Part shown: positions 46,241-59,173 of the stretch, piece after piece | Layout of the letters: each line of letters begins with the position of its first letter | Position numbering within the stretch: position 1 is the first letter of the stretch | DNA from: Owenia fusiformis | Taxonomy: Eukaryota; Annelida; Polychaeta; Sabellida; Oweniidae | Reading direction: 5' to 3' | Length of the DNA stretch: 64,000 nt | Assembly (NCBI GenBank): GCA_903813345.2 | Contig: CAIIXF020000005.1 | Coordinates: forward strand, 35,839,375-35,903,374 | Made by a program: the position numbers and the translations under genes | The notes under the pieces: model-generated | Seen by the model: the letters and a program-made list of their open reading frames with translations, nothing else | Database searches by the model: none | Told to the model about the DNA's origin: nothing

Positions 46241-47404
46241 CACCATCTAGGGTCGAACTTGAAAATAAAAACATTTTTCATCAATGAAGGAAAGTTTGAA
46301 ACTAATGTATTGGAAATAGTAATTCTTCACATTTCTGCATAATTTAGAATAGAATTGAATTATTATAACCAATTTACTCTACTCATTTCAAATACCCACA
46401 TCCTCTTTTTTCTAAAGTAAGAAGGAAATAGAAAATTCACTGCAATCACATTCAAGTTAATTTAAACACATTCTTGGTAAAATTAGGTATTCTAGATTTC
46501 AGTGCAATTTTTTCATAAAAATCTCATAATATAGAGCCTTAGATAATGAGAGTGACAGACTATTGAAATTTTCAAATGAGCCAAAATTTGACCCAAATCT
46601 ATTAAATTAAAGGAGCATTGCGATTTATAGAGGATAAAATGGTTTAAAATAACACTTCTGGCTATAGACATGATTTCCTGGTCTAATACCTTCTTTGGTA
46701 AACCTATTTTCAAAATATGCATGAAGAGCAATTCAAAGTTGATGTTTGACCCTTTAAAAAGCCAAATTTAGACTGAAGATTGAAAAAGTTCGAAGGACTT
46801 TTATTTTTCTCAGTAAATCAGAAGTAAAACAAGTCGAGTAAATGGTGATAATGTTCTTTTTATGAAGCGGGAAGTCAAAACAGTACTATTAAAATTCATA
46901 GTAAGCATTCGAGGATCATTTAGAAGCATTTAAAATCAAATCCACTGCAAATTGAAATAACTGAAATCTGTATCTGTCTTCTTCTTCGTCTTCTTTGTGG
47001 ACGTCACAGGCCACACTTCCGGTTTATTAATCGATGATTTTATTGATCAAAGAATTTTTTTATGAATATGTCCGATTTCTGCTTAAGTATGGTATGTATA
47101 TTTGTGTTGATTGTTAAATTACAAAATAGATAGAGTAAAGAATGTGTCAAAGTCATTTGATCTCGTCCCAAAAGCAATATTTTGTCATTTCTGTCGCCAA
47201 GAATTCCTTTAAGTCAAAACTTTTTGCCCTAAATATCTCATTTTTATTGTTAGGTTATATTAGGTTGTAGATCGGAGTCAATCTGTATGACGCCTAAAGA
47301 ACTCAATGGATTGTAATCATAGAAATATTGATCTGTTACATGGCTGTAAAGGCTCTCGTTTTATATCCATACTTAAAGGCACGGTTTTAACTTTAATGAG
47401 CTAT
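46241..47404. other. non-coding
   Basis: A 72-codon minus frame (46513-46731) is unrecognised. Contains CTTCTTCTTCGTCTTC (46978), a short pyrimidine run. Confidence 0.3.
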
Positions 47405-47409
47405 CCTTT

Positions 47410-48545
47410 GCTAAGGGACTTTTATTGCTCATTGGCAAAGATTGCTCTTTGATTTTGTTTGCTCACTGGCTATGACTGCTCACTGGCTATGATTGCTCAA
47501 TGACTATAATTGCTTATGTTTATTTACTGGCTATGTTTGCTCACTGGCTATTATTGCTTATGTTTGCTCACTGGCTATGATTGCACACTGGCTATGTTTG
47601 CACAATGGCTATAATTGTTTACTGGCTATGATTGCTTATGTTTGCTCACTGGCTATAATTGCTTATGTTTGCTCACTGGCTATGATTGCACAATGGCTAT
47701 TATTGCTTATGTTTGCTCACTGGCTATAATTACTTATGTTTGCTTACTGGCTATGTTTGCACAATGGCTATGATAGCACAATGGCTATAATTGTTTACTG
47801 GCTATAATTGCTCAATAGCTATAATTGCACACAGGCTATGATTGCTCACTGGCTATAATTGCTCAATGGCTTTGATTGCTCACTGGCTATAATTGCTTAA
47901 TGGCTTTGATTGCTTTTTGGCTATAATTGTTCACTGGCTATGATTGCTTATGTTTGCTCACTGGCTATGATTGCACACTGGGCATGATTGCTCAATGGTT
48001 ATGATTATTCACTGGCTATGATTGAACACTGGCTATGCTTGCTCAATGGCTATAATTGCTCACTGGTTATGATTGCTCAATGGCTATGATTGCTCAATGG
48101 CTATAATTGCTCACTACCTATGATTGCACACTGGCTATTATTGCTTATGTTTGCTCACTGGCTATTATTGCTTATGTTTGCTCACTGGCTATTATTGCTT
48201 ATGTTTGCTCACTGGCTATGATTGCACACTGGTTATGATTGCTCAATGGCTGTGATTGCTCATTAGTTATAATTGCTCACTGCCTATGATTGCACACTGG
48301 CTATTATTGCTTATGTTTGCTCACTGGCTATGATTGCACAATGGCTATGCTTGCTCAATGGCCATAATTGCTCACTGGTTATGATTGCTCAATGGCTGTG
48401 ATTGCTCAATGGCTATAATTGCTCACTGGTCATGATTGAACACTGGCTATGCTTGCTCAATGGCTATAATTGCTCACTGGTTATGATTGCTCAATGGCTG
48501 TGATTGCTCATTGGTTATAATTGCTTCCTCGCTATGATTGCTCAA
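47410..48545 (+). repeat. 17-bp minisatellite, ~65 copies (1.1 kb)
   Basis: Base unit TGCTCACTGGCTATGAT with CAC/CAA, GAT/AAT/GTT variants, plus an extended 26-bp form that inserts TGCTTATGT before TGCTCACTGG. Longer composite blocks repeat within 48020-48540, indicating segmental duplication inside the array. Confidence 0.95.
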
Positions 48546-49090
48546 TAACTTTTTCAACTCTTGTCTCATGTCTCGCATGTCATTGAACTTCAAATTCAAG
48601 TTGATATGAGTTATTTATGTAATGAAAAGTGATGAGAAGTCATAAAGACTAGATAGAATGTGGGAAACTGTAATAATCCTGTCGACCCCTCCAGGGTTCT
48701 ATTAGTGAAAGGAGACAGTGACATTACTCGTGCATGAAATATCAATTTGGGCATGCATATTTCACACAATTCCGCACTACCAACTGAATGAAATATTAAA
48801 TTTATGGCATTTTATATTATTCAAAGTTCGTGTATATACTCATTACCAACTTCTTGATTATCTTGATCATTTCAATACTTTCACTCTCGATCAAATGAAA
48901 TATTATTTCTAGAATGATTGATCAGAGGTGTTAATTTAAGATTGAAACATGGTACAATTGCAATCATTTTTCAAAAGACCAGACAAAAGTCACTAAAAGT
49001 CTCATTTTGAGACATCCTAATAAGCACCTACAGACCTTTAGCTTTAATTTAATCAAGATGTTAATATCCGTTAGGGTTCAGTTAAATGAT
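48546..49090. other. non-coding
   Basis: No exon or repeat recognised. Confidence 0.3.
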
Positions 49091-49297
49091 TCAATTTTCA
49101 CAAATCGTCTTATATAATTTGTAGCTAGAGCCGTCATGATTGGGCAAATGGGGAGGAAAAAATCCCAGAAAGGCGATAATCACAGGAAGAATGACAATGA
49201 AGAATGCGGCATTGAAAAAGTGGAAAATGTTACGTTTGAAGTTTGCAATTACATTTGTGAATGCCAATGTCCATTGCATAACAGTATAATGCACGCC
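49091..49297 (-). other. possible minus-strand exon with one membrane segment
   Basis: An open frame ending in TGA encodes NVIANFKRNIFHFF, a hydrophobic stretch (FFIVILPVIIAFLGFF) and a polar tail (HDGSSYKLYKTICEN). A T-rich strand gives hydrophobic codons by chance, so this is weak; no acceptor is compelling. Confidence 0.2.
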
Positions 49298-49376
49298 TCA
49301 ACTGACTGAAGCTAATTGTGTACATATACCAATGTAATAAAAAAAATCCTTCTGATTTATCAATCTCACTGTAACC

Positions 49377-49607
49377 ATGGGCTTTCAACTAGAGCTGTAA
49401 CTTATTCTGATTCTCATAGCATCTCTTTCTTGCGTCAACGGAGAGAGATGGAAAAGTTGTGGCTTACCACGATATCCTTTACAATCAGGCTTTGCTGGTA
49501 TCCCAGCTCAGGAAAGAAGTGAAATACCCTTGGACCAAGGATGTACCACGATGTTGTATCTTAGTTGTGGGAGAGAGGAGGCTGTGGATCCCACATTAAA
49601 TAATAAT
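49377..49607 (+). pseudogene. candidate secreted cysteine-containing protein exon, stop codon in the leader
   Basis: An ATG in ideal context (accATGG) opens a leader-like frame, but codon 8 is TAA (49398-49400). After it the same frame stays open for about 100 codons: a hydrophobic core (LILILIASLSCVNG), then a polar region with spaced cysteines (WKSCGLP, DQGCTT, YLSCGREE). It reaches AATAATAAT|gtatgt, a good donor. The pattern resembles a signal peptide plus a small disulfide-bonded domain; CGLP..P..G loosely recalls a sushi domain, but I cannot assign a family. The stop may mean a pseudogene, a null allele, an assembly error, or a leader encoded by another exon (acceptor-like ttctcatag at 49419). 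Two other plus frames are also partly open here, which lowers confidence. Confidence 0.35.
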
Positions 49608-52470
49608 GTATGTTTACAGTTCAACAATTTTATTAAGGAAGATGTATGGTTACATTACAATCTGATTGCTGGGGCACAACATTGGAATGACATACATATA
49701 TTTTGACAGTTGATTTGTGTGTAAACCATTGAACTCTTATATTAAATCTCTCTAGGTTAAAAATTTTCATCTATTTTACAAACTTCATAGAAGTTGCACT
49801 TGAATAATAAATATGGGTAGGATCCCAAAAGAGAAAAATCATACTTTATCTAACACGATTGAGTGTCAAGGGAATTGGTGAGTAATGAAATATCTCTGAC
49901 GTAACATCACCAGATCTCAAATAGTACAAATTAGGGTGACGAGTAATAGGGATTATTTAAATTTGAGGTACACAAGAAAGGAATCAATACTTTAAATCAT
50001 TTTGAGATTTCAGAAATTCTTTTCATTATTTGGTAAGGCAATATATGAAATCTGCATGATAAGTTGGATTTACAGGAGTGTAGCACTGGTTATCATTAGG
50101 CTTCAATCATGCGTGAAGACTGTAAGACTGTAACATTCTGCTTGAATTTCTTAAGGGAATCATACCGTATGATATATCGTCAATTGATACTCCTGGCTTA
50201 TGCTTATATAAATGGTCTCTATGGTCAAGTCAAAGCCTTACTACGCTAACTGAGGTGACAGCTTCCTATTTGATCTAACAGTAACCCGAGAATTAATTTT
50301 CTTAGAAAGCTCTAGTTTAAAATATTACGGAATCCTTTTAGGACCTCAATGAATGAATATGGACTTTAACAGCAGTGATCTCTTTCACGGAATCACAATA
50401 GATAAATATCTTTTACTTGGAAAATCCATTCAAGGCTTTGATGGTGAACGGAATCAAAAGAAACATCTTAAATGGTTAAGCCATCATTATTCACGCCTCT
50501 AACACGCTCTTTAATGGCTCATAAAGAACAGTAATCATCGAAGCGATCTTTTCAAGGAAATGTCACATGACATTACTTAACTTCCTGTTGATTGAGAAAA
50601 ACAGTAAATATCTTCGACAAGAATGAGAAGCATGTTATAATTCTCTCCATAAATCAATCTCCAGATACTGAGTATCCAAGTTTTCTAGATACAAATAGAG
50701 TTTAACAAAACTGAATCAAAAAGGAAAAAAATAAACATATCTGATGTCAACATGAGGCGGGAATATGAGACACTTCCATACATATAAGAGTGAAAAGAAG
50801 ATGACCCTGACCAGAGTACAAAATGAAATCCAAATGCCCAATCACAGTATTAGGTATTACTGGAGTAGAAGTCCGTCCTTATGGCTGATTACTTATTGAT
50901 GACATGCATCTCTAGCAAGGTCTAAGAGCAAAGCTTACAAGATTTGCAAAGGATCAAAACATCAATGTTATCAAAGTACACTTGTCCCCTCCATCCATCC
51001 TGTTACAAGAAAAGGCTATTGACCAATAACCTTAATAGTACACTTCTGTGCGGACTCGTCAATTATTAATCCTGAAAGGCCAAAGACATATTTTAGAGAA
51101 TGGGGTGTTTGCAGCGTGGTACTACAAGGTCTACCCTGTCTTGAATTAAATAATAAAGTGGGACTCCAGATGTTTGGATAATTAGTAAGTGAAAGGTTAA
51201 GTGAATACAATCATGTTGAAGGCATAAGAGGCAAGATTAAAAAGTGTATGGCACAGGGTATAGAGGACTATTTTCTCTGTATTCTTCCTTAAATTATATC
51301 ATACACAGTGTGCATACACTCTACATATAGTTTTTATCATAACTTTAAATAGTAAAGTATTTCCAGGTTGTACCATTTATAATTGTTTCTCAACATACAC
51401 CCTCATCTGGTGCAATGAGAATAAAGGATGAGATCATAATATATAATATTATATATATTATATTATATATTATAATATTTGTATATCTACCAGTTAAATC
51501 AGGAAGCATGAAAGCATATGCAGTGACCATTACTTAGAAAATGATAAGGCCTCTCCCACTATATTTCCTAATCAGAGAACTTTAATCCATGACACACTGT
51601 GATTTCCAAAACCACAAAAACATAAGGGTGTGTTTGATGAAAAATTGTGTCAATGAAACGTCGATGAAATGTATCCAATGTATAAATATTAATACTTTCG
51701 AAATATAAAATAAGTAGAAAAGAGAGAAGTTATTAGCAAATACATACAACTCAAACTCATTTGCAAACAAAATGCAAAACAAACAAACAAATCATCAATT
51801 GTTAAAGAGAAGTGGAATGAGATATTATGGGCAGATGGAACCTTTAATATAGGGATGTTCAGTAGGGAACATTCAGTAGCATAACTATCGAGGTGTGCTT
51901 CATTATTGTTCTCCTTCATTTAAGATGCATGATCTTGTTGAACAAATATTTTGCACCCACACACCCACACATCTAGGTGTAGTTAAAATAGGAATCAAAC
52001 TGATATCGCAAAAATTACGAAACATATCTCTGTGGTATTGTTTTTCATGGTGTGTATATTGGGTAAGTAGAAGATGAGAAATCAATAGGGAATCAAGAGA
52101 ATCAAAGATTTCATCATGGCATTGCCATTCATGTGTGTGTTGAAGGTTAAGAGTGTCATATGACATACAGCCTACTGGGAACATTATAAAATAACTTATT
52201 CCAGTAATTGCATTGAAACCACTACGATTGACTTCATTCAATATTACTGACGTTCCCATAGGCCAACTGCACTCCCTCTAGTAATTAGGATTAATAGATA
52301 CAATCACAGCAAAAGTAGGAACACAACCAATGGTGTAAATTAACAGTTTAAATAAAACTGAGTATTGGTGCAGACAAATGGAAGTTTAAATTTATAAAAA
52401 AAATTGTTGAAGGCCAGACAGGTGAACAGTCAAATTGAAAAAAATCTACAGCATTGCAAACAAGGCACTG
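49608..52470. other. non-coding / putative intron
   Basis: Contains an ATAATATATAATATTATAT dyad at 51436-51480. A 64-codon minus frame at 51016-51210 and frames near 51582-52259 were inspected and not recognised. Confidence 0.3.
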
Positions 52471-52475
52471 ATAAG

Positions 52476-52600
52476 CAAAATGTCACTATTGCCAGATGCC
52501 GCCATGCTGTTACAGAAACCAAACACTGTTACAGACACCAATGGTCTATAACAGTATGTCAGCACTAATGGTGATGACATAAAAAATGCCAAAACACCCC
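52476..52600. repeat. dispersed ATGTCACC repeat, copy C
   Basis: GCAAAATGTCACTATTGCC, GCTGTTACAGAAACCAAAC, TATAACAGTATGTCAGCAC and TGATGACATAAAAAATG parallel copies A and B with more divergence. Confidence 0.4.
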
Positions 52601-53011
52601 CTCCACCCACCATTCAGAAGCTGTACCCAAAACCACAAGATAATGGGGAATTTCATTCATAATGAACTCACACAAGTTGCTGAGCATGTTCATTGACTTA
52701 TGACAGGTTGGTTTGATTCATGTACGATTTGTGCTGCTCTAATCATTTGTACTGAACTAACATCCTTTTACTACCCAAAGGACTGGCACACACAAGTAGT
52801 TTGCTATAATTGTCTGTCTAATATACTTGATAAAAGCGTCACCATTCAGATTAGAAATGACTCAAGATAGATGTCAAAATAATTTTCCACTTTTTGGGTT
52901 TTGAGTGTGCTAAGAATATCAATGTGGTAACATTATTTCTATCACATTTCTATCAAATTGTAGATTCTACTAAATTCTAATAGCATCTAATAATATTTTT
53001 CCTTTTTTCAG

Positions 53012-53156
53012 GGAACCAAATGCTTTGAAGATTACCTCCTTTGCTAAAGCAATTTATGCACATTGGAAAATCACCCACAGGCGAAATCATCAATTCTTTT
53101 CAAAATGTCTTCCCTTTTCTCACACTTCTCTGAGCAGTCAGCAATATGGTACATAA
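53012..53156 (+). other. possible downstream exon after a strong acceptor
   Basis: A long pyrimidine tract (TTTTTCCTTTTTTCAG) is a textbook acceptor. In phase 0, which matches the donor at 49608, it adds 11 codons with two cysteines (GTKCFEDYLLC) and a TAA. In phase 1 a 47-codon frame stays open (EPNALKITSF, AIYAHWKITHRR). Either could be a terminal exon. No family recognised. Confidence 0.25.
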
Positions 53157-54378
53157 AATGATTTTTGCTCGGGTAGAATTTGGGCTCTAGGTTTGGGCCT
53201 GTCTACATATTATGTGACGATTTATTCATTTCTTTGATAAAGTTGACATTTAGTATTGGTTTAATATGGCTCATATAACTTATCAGGTTAATGATATTTT
53301 GTTCTTCAATGTTGTCTTTTGCCCCTCTTATCATCAATGCATTCTAGTTCTGAGACATCCAGCAATGCTAAGTCTATCATTACATAGAGAAGTACCAAAT
53401 ATATCAAAACATTTTTTCAGAAACATTCTAATCTAATAAAAAGGACGCCAAAAGTACATCTGAAATTGTGCTAGCAGACATAGCAATGGGCAGTTCAAGA
53501 TAAAATGAATGTAAGCATCAGAGAACATCTGAGAGGAACGTTAAAATAAATGAGGCTATAGAATGTAAAGGTCAAACATGTTGCCATGACCTTGACATTG
53601 AAATCATTTCATCTTAAATTGCCAAGAGAAGCTGAAAACTAGATCTCTTGGAAAACTTATGTTCATGTTTGGTACATACTAGTATCTATTCATCATTCCT
53701 ATTCCACAAATCGAGTGTTTATGTTCAGAGCAATATGCAAACACACAAAAACACATAAAACTCAATAAATTAAAATTACTGATAAAATCAAAAGATCTTA
53801 TTATATCCCAACAAAGTACTAACATAGCATAAACCCTTATGGTAATGGGAGTCTGCGCTACATACACTAAATTCAAAGACCAATCTTTCATTGGTTTAAT
53901 GGGTGCACATTGACCATTCTGATCAGTGTCTGGAGGACCAAGATGAAAGCAGTTATAGGTTCAGTCTGCCTTTGAGAAGATCAGCCCAGAAATGAAGCAT
54001 CGTGGCAATTATGTTAATAACGAAAAAAGAAAGTACTAAAGATCAAAGGACTAAGAAATTAATGAAATATGAAAGGAGATCAACACTCGAGGCTGACCCA
54101 AAAAATTAATAAAAATCTGATCTATAATTTCAGTATTGTAATGGAGATATAGATAATCAGGTAGACAATTTGTATCCAGGAAAATAATGGCCAATACAGG
54201 ATTAGGGCTGCTTCAGTTAAAGAGAACATCTAAACAAAACATTAAACATGTTAAGGAATACAAATACGAATTCAAGATCAAGTGTTTTAACAGGTTCAGT
54301 CAATAGTGCTTTAAATGAATGACTGCCTAGATAACCTTCAACTTCTACATCTTCAGCAGTGATGTAAGAAATCCCCTA
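53157..54378. other. non-coding
   Basis: Nothing recognised; a 70-codon minus frame (53679-53891) looks incidental. Confidence 0.3.
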
Positions 54379-54390
54379 ATGAGTGAAAGT

Positions 54391-54514
54391 CTAAGGGAGT
54401 TGGTTGGCATCTTCTCCGAACATAGAACTCATACTTCCTTCTCCTTCTTGGAAGAAGGAATAACCGTAGTGGATGATTTCTGGAGCCCTGCGTTCGGAGG
54501 ATGGTTTGCATGCC
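54391..54514 (-). other. possible terminal exon (minus), overlapping a 51-codon plus ORF
   Basis: A GC-richer island, near half G+C, in AT-rich DNA. On the minus strand, after an aatttgag acceptor-like site, it encodes ACKPSSERRAPEIIHYGY then FFQEGEGSMSSMFGEDANQ, LP, stop. On the plus strand 54379-54534 is an ATG-to-TGA frame of 51 codons (MSESLRELVG..). Composition favours the minus reading as a C-terminal tail, but neither is recognised. Confidence 0.25.
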
Positions 54515-54534
54515 CTCAAATTAATTATGGATGA

Positions 54535-57500
54535 AATTAATTGTCAGCATATGTGTTGAATTGTATGTGATTTCTGAATGGCAGGAAGAGGTGTTAGACA
54601 GTATTTATTAGGTCATTGACTTATGTCCAATTGTTCTTTTAAATATTGCTCTCCTAACTGTGGTTTTAATACTTTTTGGTCGACAAAATTTATATGCTTC
54701 CATATTTTTATAACTGTACAAAATATATCTTCAAAACTATATATCCAAACAACCAACATACATCAGCTTTCATGGTAAATCGGATGTCAAGTAAATCAGA
54801 AATGATGGTGGTGACAGATGAAACCAACGAGGGTGAACAACCTAAATAATTGGATGATTGGTATGCTCTACTCGTGTTTCTACCTCCATTATGTCTTATA
54901 GTGCAAATTCTGTACTTTTATTCCTAATTGTTTGGTCAATTGGAAAATTAATCCAGATCACATGACTGGGTAATTGACTGACTGAAGGGCAGGTTATTGG
55001 AAGGAATATAAAACACGTTCCAGAGTTATTGATATGTACACATAAGTGCCACGGATCTATGAAACGGCCAAAAAATTGTTACAGAACCCAACAAGGAAAA
55101 GAAAACAATTTCTGTAAGTGTACGTACACCAGTCATTAGGAAAACAAACCCTGAATATTGCAGATATTGTCAAGATAAATATAGCTAATATCAAGAAGAA
55201 AATAAGGTTAATTTGCATGACATAATTCAACAATTATATGTATGCATCACTGTATTGCTACATAAATGAAGTTTCCATGTACACGGCATACTTATACATG
55301 TATTCAGAAAAAGAGTGATCTGATTCTTACCTCTAGTAGGGTTAAAGACATAGATAGTGATTCTCAATTACTTGTGACATGAAACTTATGACTTTCATAC
55401 AAACCATAATCAAGAGCAAAAATTGTTGTGACACAAAGTCATAATTGTGTGAAAAATTGTGACACAATGTCAGGATTATATGAATTGTTGTGACACAATG
55501 CTGTCACTTGACAAAAAAGGTAATACTGTAACCATTTCATGAAAGAAACCCAACATTGCTTGATATTTAAAATGTAATTTCTATATACATGCATTCTGGG
55601 AATATTTTAATGATACATCAAATTTACAAGGCAATCAATTGGCTAGTCACGACCAAATAAACCAAAATTACTCATGCATCATACACAATCTTACATAATC
55701 TTCAAAGAAAGCTTTCACCACTATGATTTAACACTGTAACCTTCTGTAGGAATTACGTCCACTGTGGCCCCCTCTTGAGTGATGGGGATATAACAATTAA
55801 GGCTATCAACAAACATCAAAGAAATGAGGCAATCAAACTGGGTCCCGAGAAAGATCCTAATGGAATCCAACATTAAAACATATTTGCAGAGTGAAATGAA
55901 TCGAGGACGACTATTGGTAAAGCTTGTTAGTTGGGCTTAAGGTCTAGGTTCAGTCATAACAGCTAATAACATTCACTTGGCAAGTTCTTCATTATGGGTT
56001 AGCGTACACATTTTTGAAGTTCATATAATTGTACTTAAACCGTCAGCATGGAAAATGTATAGGAAAGAGCAAAGTACCAACGAAGCATTATATCCAAGGG
56101 ACAATCAAACGAGACATTGGAAAAAGGTGAGAAATTTTACTTTATTTTTTGTTTATTTTTTATTTAATTCATTACAATACAGACCTGCATTTTTGCACCA
56201 ATCAACTTTGTTCACATTATAATTTGAAGAGCTCAACAAGTGATTATGAATATAGCCTATCATTATTGTCATGATTTTCTAGGTTTATAGTATTATATTG
56301 TGAATTAAATGTGGTAATAACCTTCATGGTCATGTTCAATAAACTGATGATAGCGCAAACAATGTCAGCAGGTATACAAAATCTTCCAGTTGTAGTCTTG
56401 TTCAAAATAGGCAGCAATAGTGTCATTGGGGTCACTCTACTATATGTTACTTTTACAGAAGAAAAACACAAAAATGCCAGTTCGCAAAGTAATTTACCTT
56501 TCAGGAACTTCAACGTTTTAACGTCATGATCAATCATCCATAAACATGAATAGAAAAACAAAACAAATATTTACATCCATCCTGTTGCCCTATCAGCTAT
56601 ATAGAAATATCAATTCTAAAAGTGCTACAGGTATTTATAAAAACAGAAAGAAATACATCTACATAATACAATTGATTCCCGAAGATGTTTCCCCAAGCAC
56701 TTCTAGACAATGTTGTCCCAAAGTGTGAGTCCAACATGTTTTCTCACATCTATGTTATATGGCCTTTTGGAAATATTTACATTTATATTCAGTTGATGGA
56801 ATAAGAAACCTTATTAAAATGGATGGTTGTAATATGATGTCGTAAAATGCCACGATTGTGTTCATGATTGTGACACTCAGTATGCCAACACACGTGATGT
56901 ATTCAAGTTTATTTAAACGAGATAACGAGCCCAAACAGAGAGGAAGGAATTTGTGTGACAGAAAGTCATATTAATTGATATAATTTGTTAACATTGTGAC
57001 TCAGTTCTTGTATTATCTGAACTATCTACTTTTATTTTGTGACTGGTCAAACATCTTTACTTTTATGTCAGCTCTTTCTGATGTATTCATGTAAAACATT
57101 TCAACGTGTACATCATGTATATCACAGAAAATAAACTAAGAACTGTACATTGACTGTCTGTCTGTATTATGACAGAACAACAGTTCGTACTGTACATGTA
57201 ATTGTCGCATACATATTTGAACTAGATATAGTATTAGTTATGACTTACCTGTTCATAAAGGAGATGATACAGAAATCAATGTGGTTGACAATAAACAAGG
57301 TTTTCAGGTTACAGCACATGAAAAAGAAGAAAATCAAAACAAAATGTTAATTTTTAATTATTGTAACCAATGCTGATTTCATAATCCAGGCCTGTTGGGG
57401 AATTCCAGTTCTTTTAAAAGCATGCAGTGTTTCATCTATTTGTGCACTTTTCAAATTTGAATCCCCTTAGCAAAAAGTTCCCACTTGATTTGTAGATGTA

Positions 57501-57633
57501 CCATGGTCATGTTCACCTCCAGAAATACCTATGCTAATTCATCAATCAGGTCAATTTGTGAGACTTATAAAAAAGACCTAAAAGCAAGGGAATTTGTAGG
57601 CAAAAAAAAACATTCTGGGTGTGCTATCATGTA
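54535..57633. other. 3.1 kb without recognised genes
   Basis: Near 55425-55505 a GTGACACAATGTCA-type phrase repeats three to four times. Frames at 55977-56222 and 56244-56561 (both strands) are unrecognised. Confidence 0.3.
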
Positions 57634-57977
57634 AACAGTATAATACAGCCTTCAGATTTTATATACAGTGTGACAAAGCCTTCAAGTTTTATATAAACAG
57701 TGTGACAAAGCCTCCAGGTTTCATATAAACAGTGTGACAAATCCTTCAGGCTTCATCCAACCAGTGTGATAGCCTTCAGGCTTTATACAAATAGTATGAT
57801 ACAGTCTTCAGGTTTTATATAAACAGTGTGATGAAGCCCTCAGGTTTTATATAAACAGTGTGGCAAAGCCTTCGGGTTTTATGCAAACAGTGTGACAAAG
57901 CATTCAGGTTTTATTCAAATAGTAAGATACAGCATTGTTGCTTTATGAAAACTATGATACAGCCTTCCAAGTTTTCT
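57634..57977 (+). repeat. 32-bp minisatellite, ~10 copies
   Basis: Unit core GTGTGACAAAGCCTTCAGG followed by TTTTATATAAACA. Copies vary by several bases and single-base indels; the last two are degenerate. Confidence 0.9.
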
Positions 57978-59173
57978 TCACCATCATCAATGTCAAAATG
58001 ACTTAAATGGAATGACATCCACAAATTGAATAAATGCACATAATCTAATGGAATCTAAGGCTGAATAGAGAACAGAATCGTCTTCAGAAGACAAATCACA
58101 CCAAGCTAAATTGGCATAAAAATGTAACAATGTAGATATAAACCTAATGATATCAAACAAAGGAATGCCAGTATGATTTATTAAATCATGAGAAAATATT
58201 TTTCAATTTGCTGATTAAGAGTGAATTCAATAGAATGAATTTAGTGAAATCACTGGTGTATAAGGAATGACATTTAGGTAAATTCTTTAACCTTCCAGAA
58301 GTGTTTCTCTGAGACAGTTTAGCTTTGAAATGCAAAAATAATGAAGGAAATTAAACTGTCAATTCATAAAGTTAAAAATGTGAACTCTAAATCACTTAAA
58401 GTGTGCAACAATGTTGTAAAAAATATGAAATTTTCATGTTCTATTGAAAAATTGCATGAAATGGACGTGAACAGAATGATATGCTAGGTAGGGGTCCGCT
58501 GAGAAAAACAAGTCAGATTTATGAGAGCAAACCAATGGTTCATTTCATCCGCAAACAGTTAACCCGATGCCCTAATATGGCATATTTAGTAACTCTCCCA
58601 AAACTTGATCATTTGATGTTGTCTAACAATCACTTTACGCTTACGTTTGCTTATAAGTTATCTTGGTGTTTTGTGATACCTTAAGGGTCTCATTATTTTC
58701 TAATATTGCCCCTTGTACTTTTCGCTGAATACAGCTGTTGTATTTGTTGTACTTCCTCCAGTCTCATTGTCTTGCTCTTGTAACTCAATCTAATAAGGTA
58801 TGACTTTGATCCCTATCTTCTAAATAGCATTTGGCGGGTACAACCCATTTTGACATTCAATGTGTCATATCCATACAACTTTACCCCATTGTCATACATG
58901 TCATACAGTGATCTGCATTTTACTTTGTGTGATAACCATAATGACATTTTTAATGTAATGTCCTCGAAATTGCTTATTTCTTCTTAATCTTGTAAGCCTC
59001 CAATTTGATCTAATCGTAATGTAAATCAGGCCCATTAACCTTGTTTTCCTATCTTATATATCAACCCTAATTTGGTCATCCAGATGAGATATTGTTCGTT
59101 ATAGTTTTCATAGTCACGGGGATTCGAGTAGAATCCTATTGCAGAATGTAAGTAAAACATACAAATTTTAGAA
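57978..59173. other. non-coding
   Basis: A 67-codon frame (58481-58684) is unrecognised. Nothing else. Confidence 0.3.

Noticed and set aside
55730-55865. 51-codon minus-strand frame (ends VIPTEGYSVKS)
   Set aside because: Looks slightly protein-like but has no acceptor, no leader and no recognised relative.
56244-56561. 105-codon minus ORF overlapping a 72-codon plus ORF
   Set aside because: Both strands are open, composition is neutral and neither shows a motif; treated as chance.
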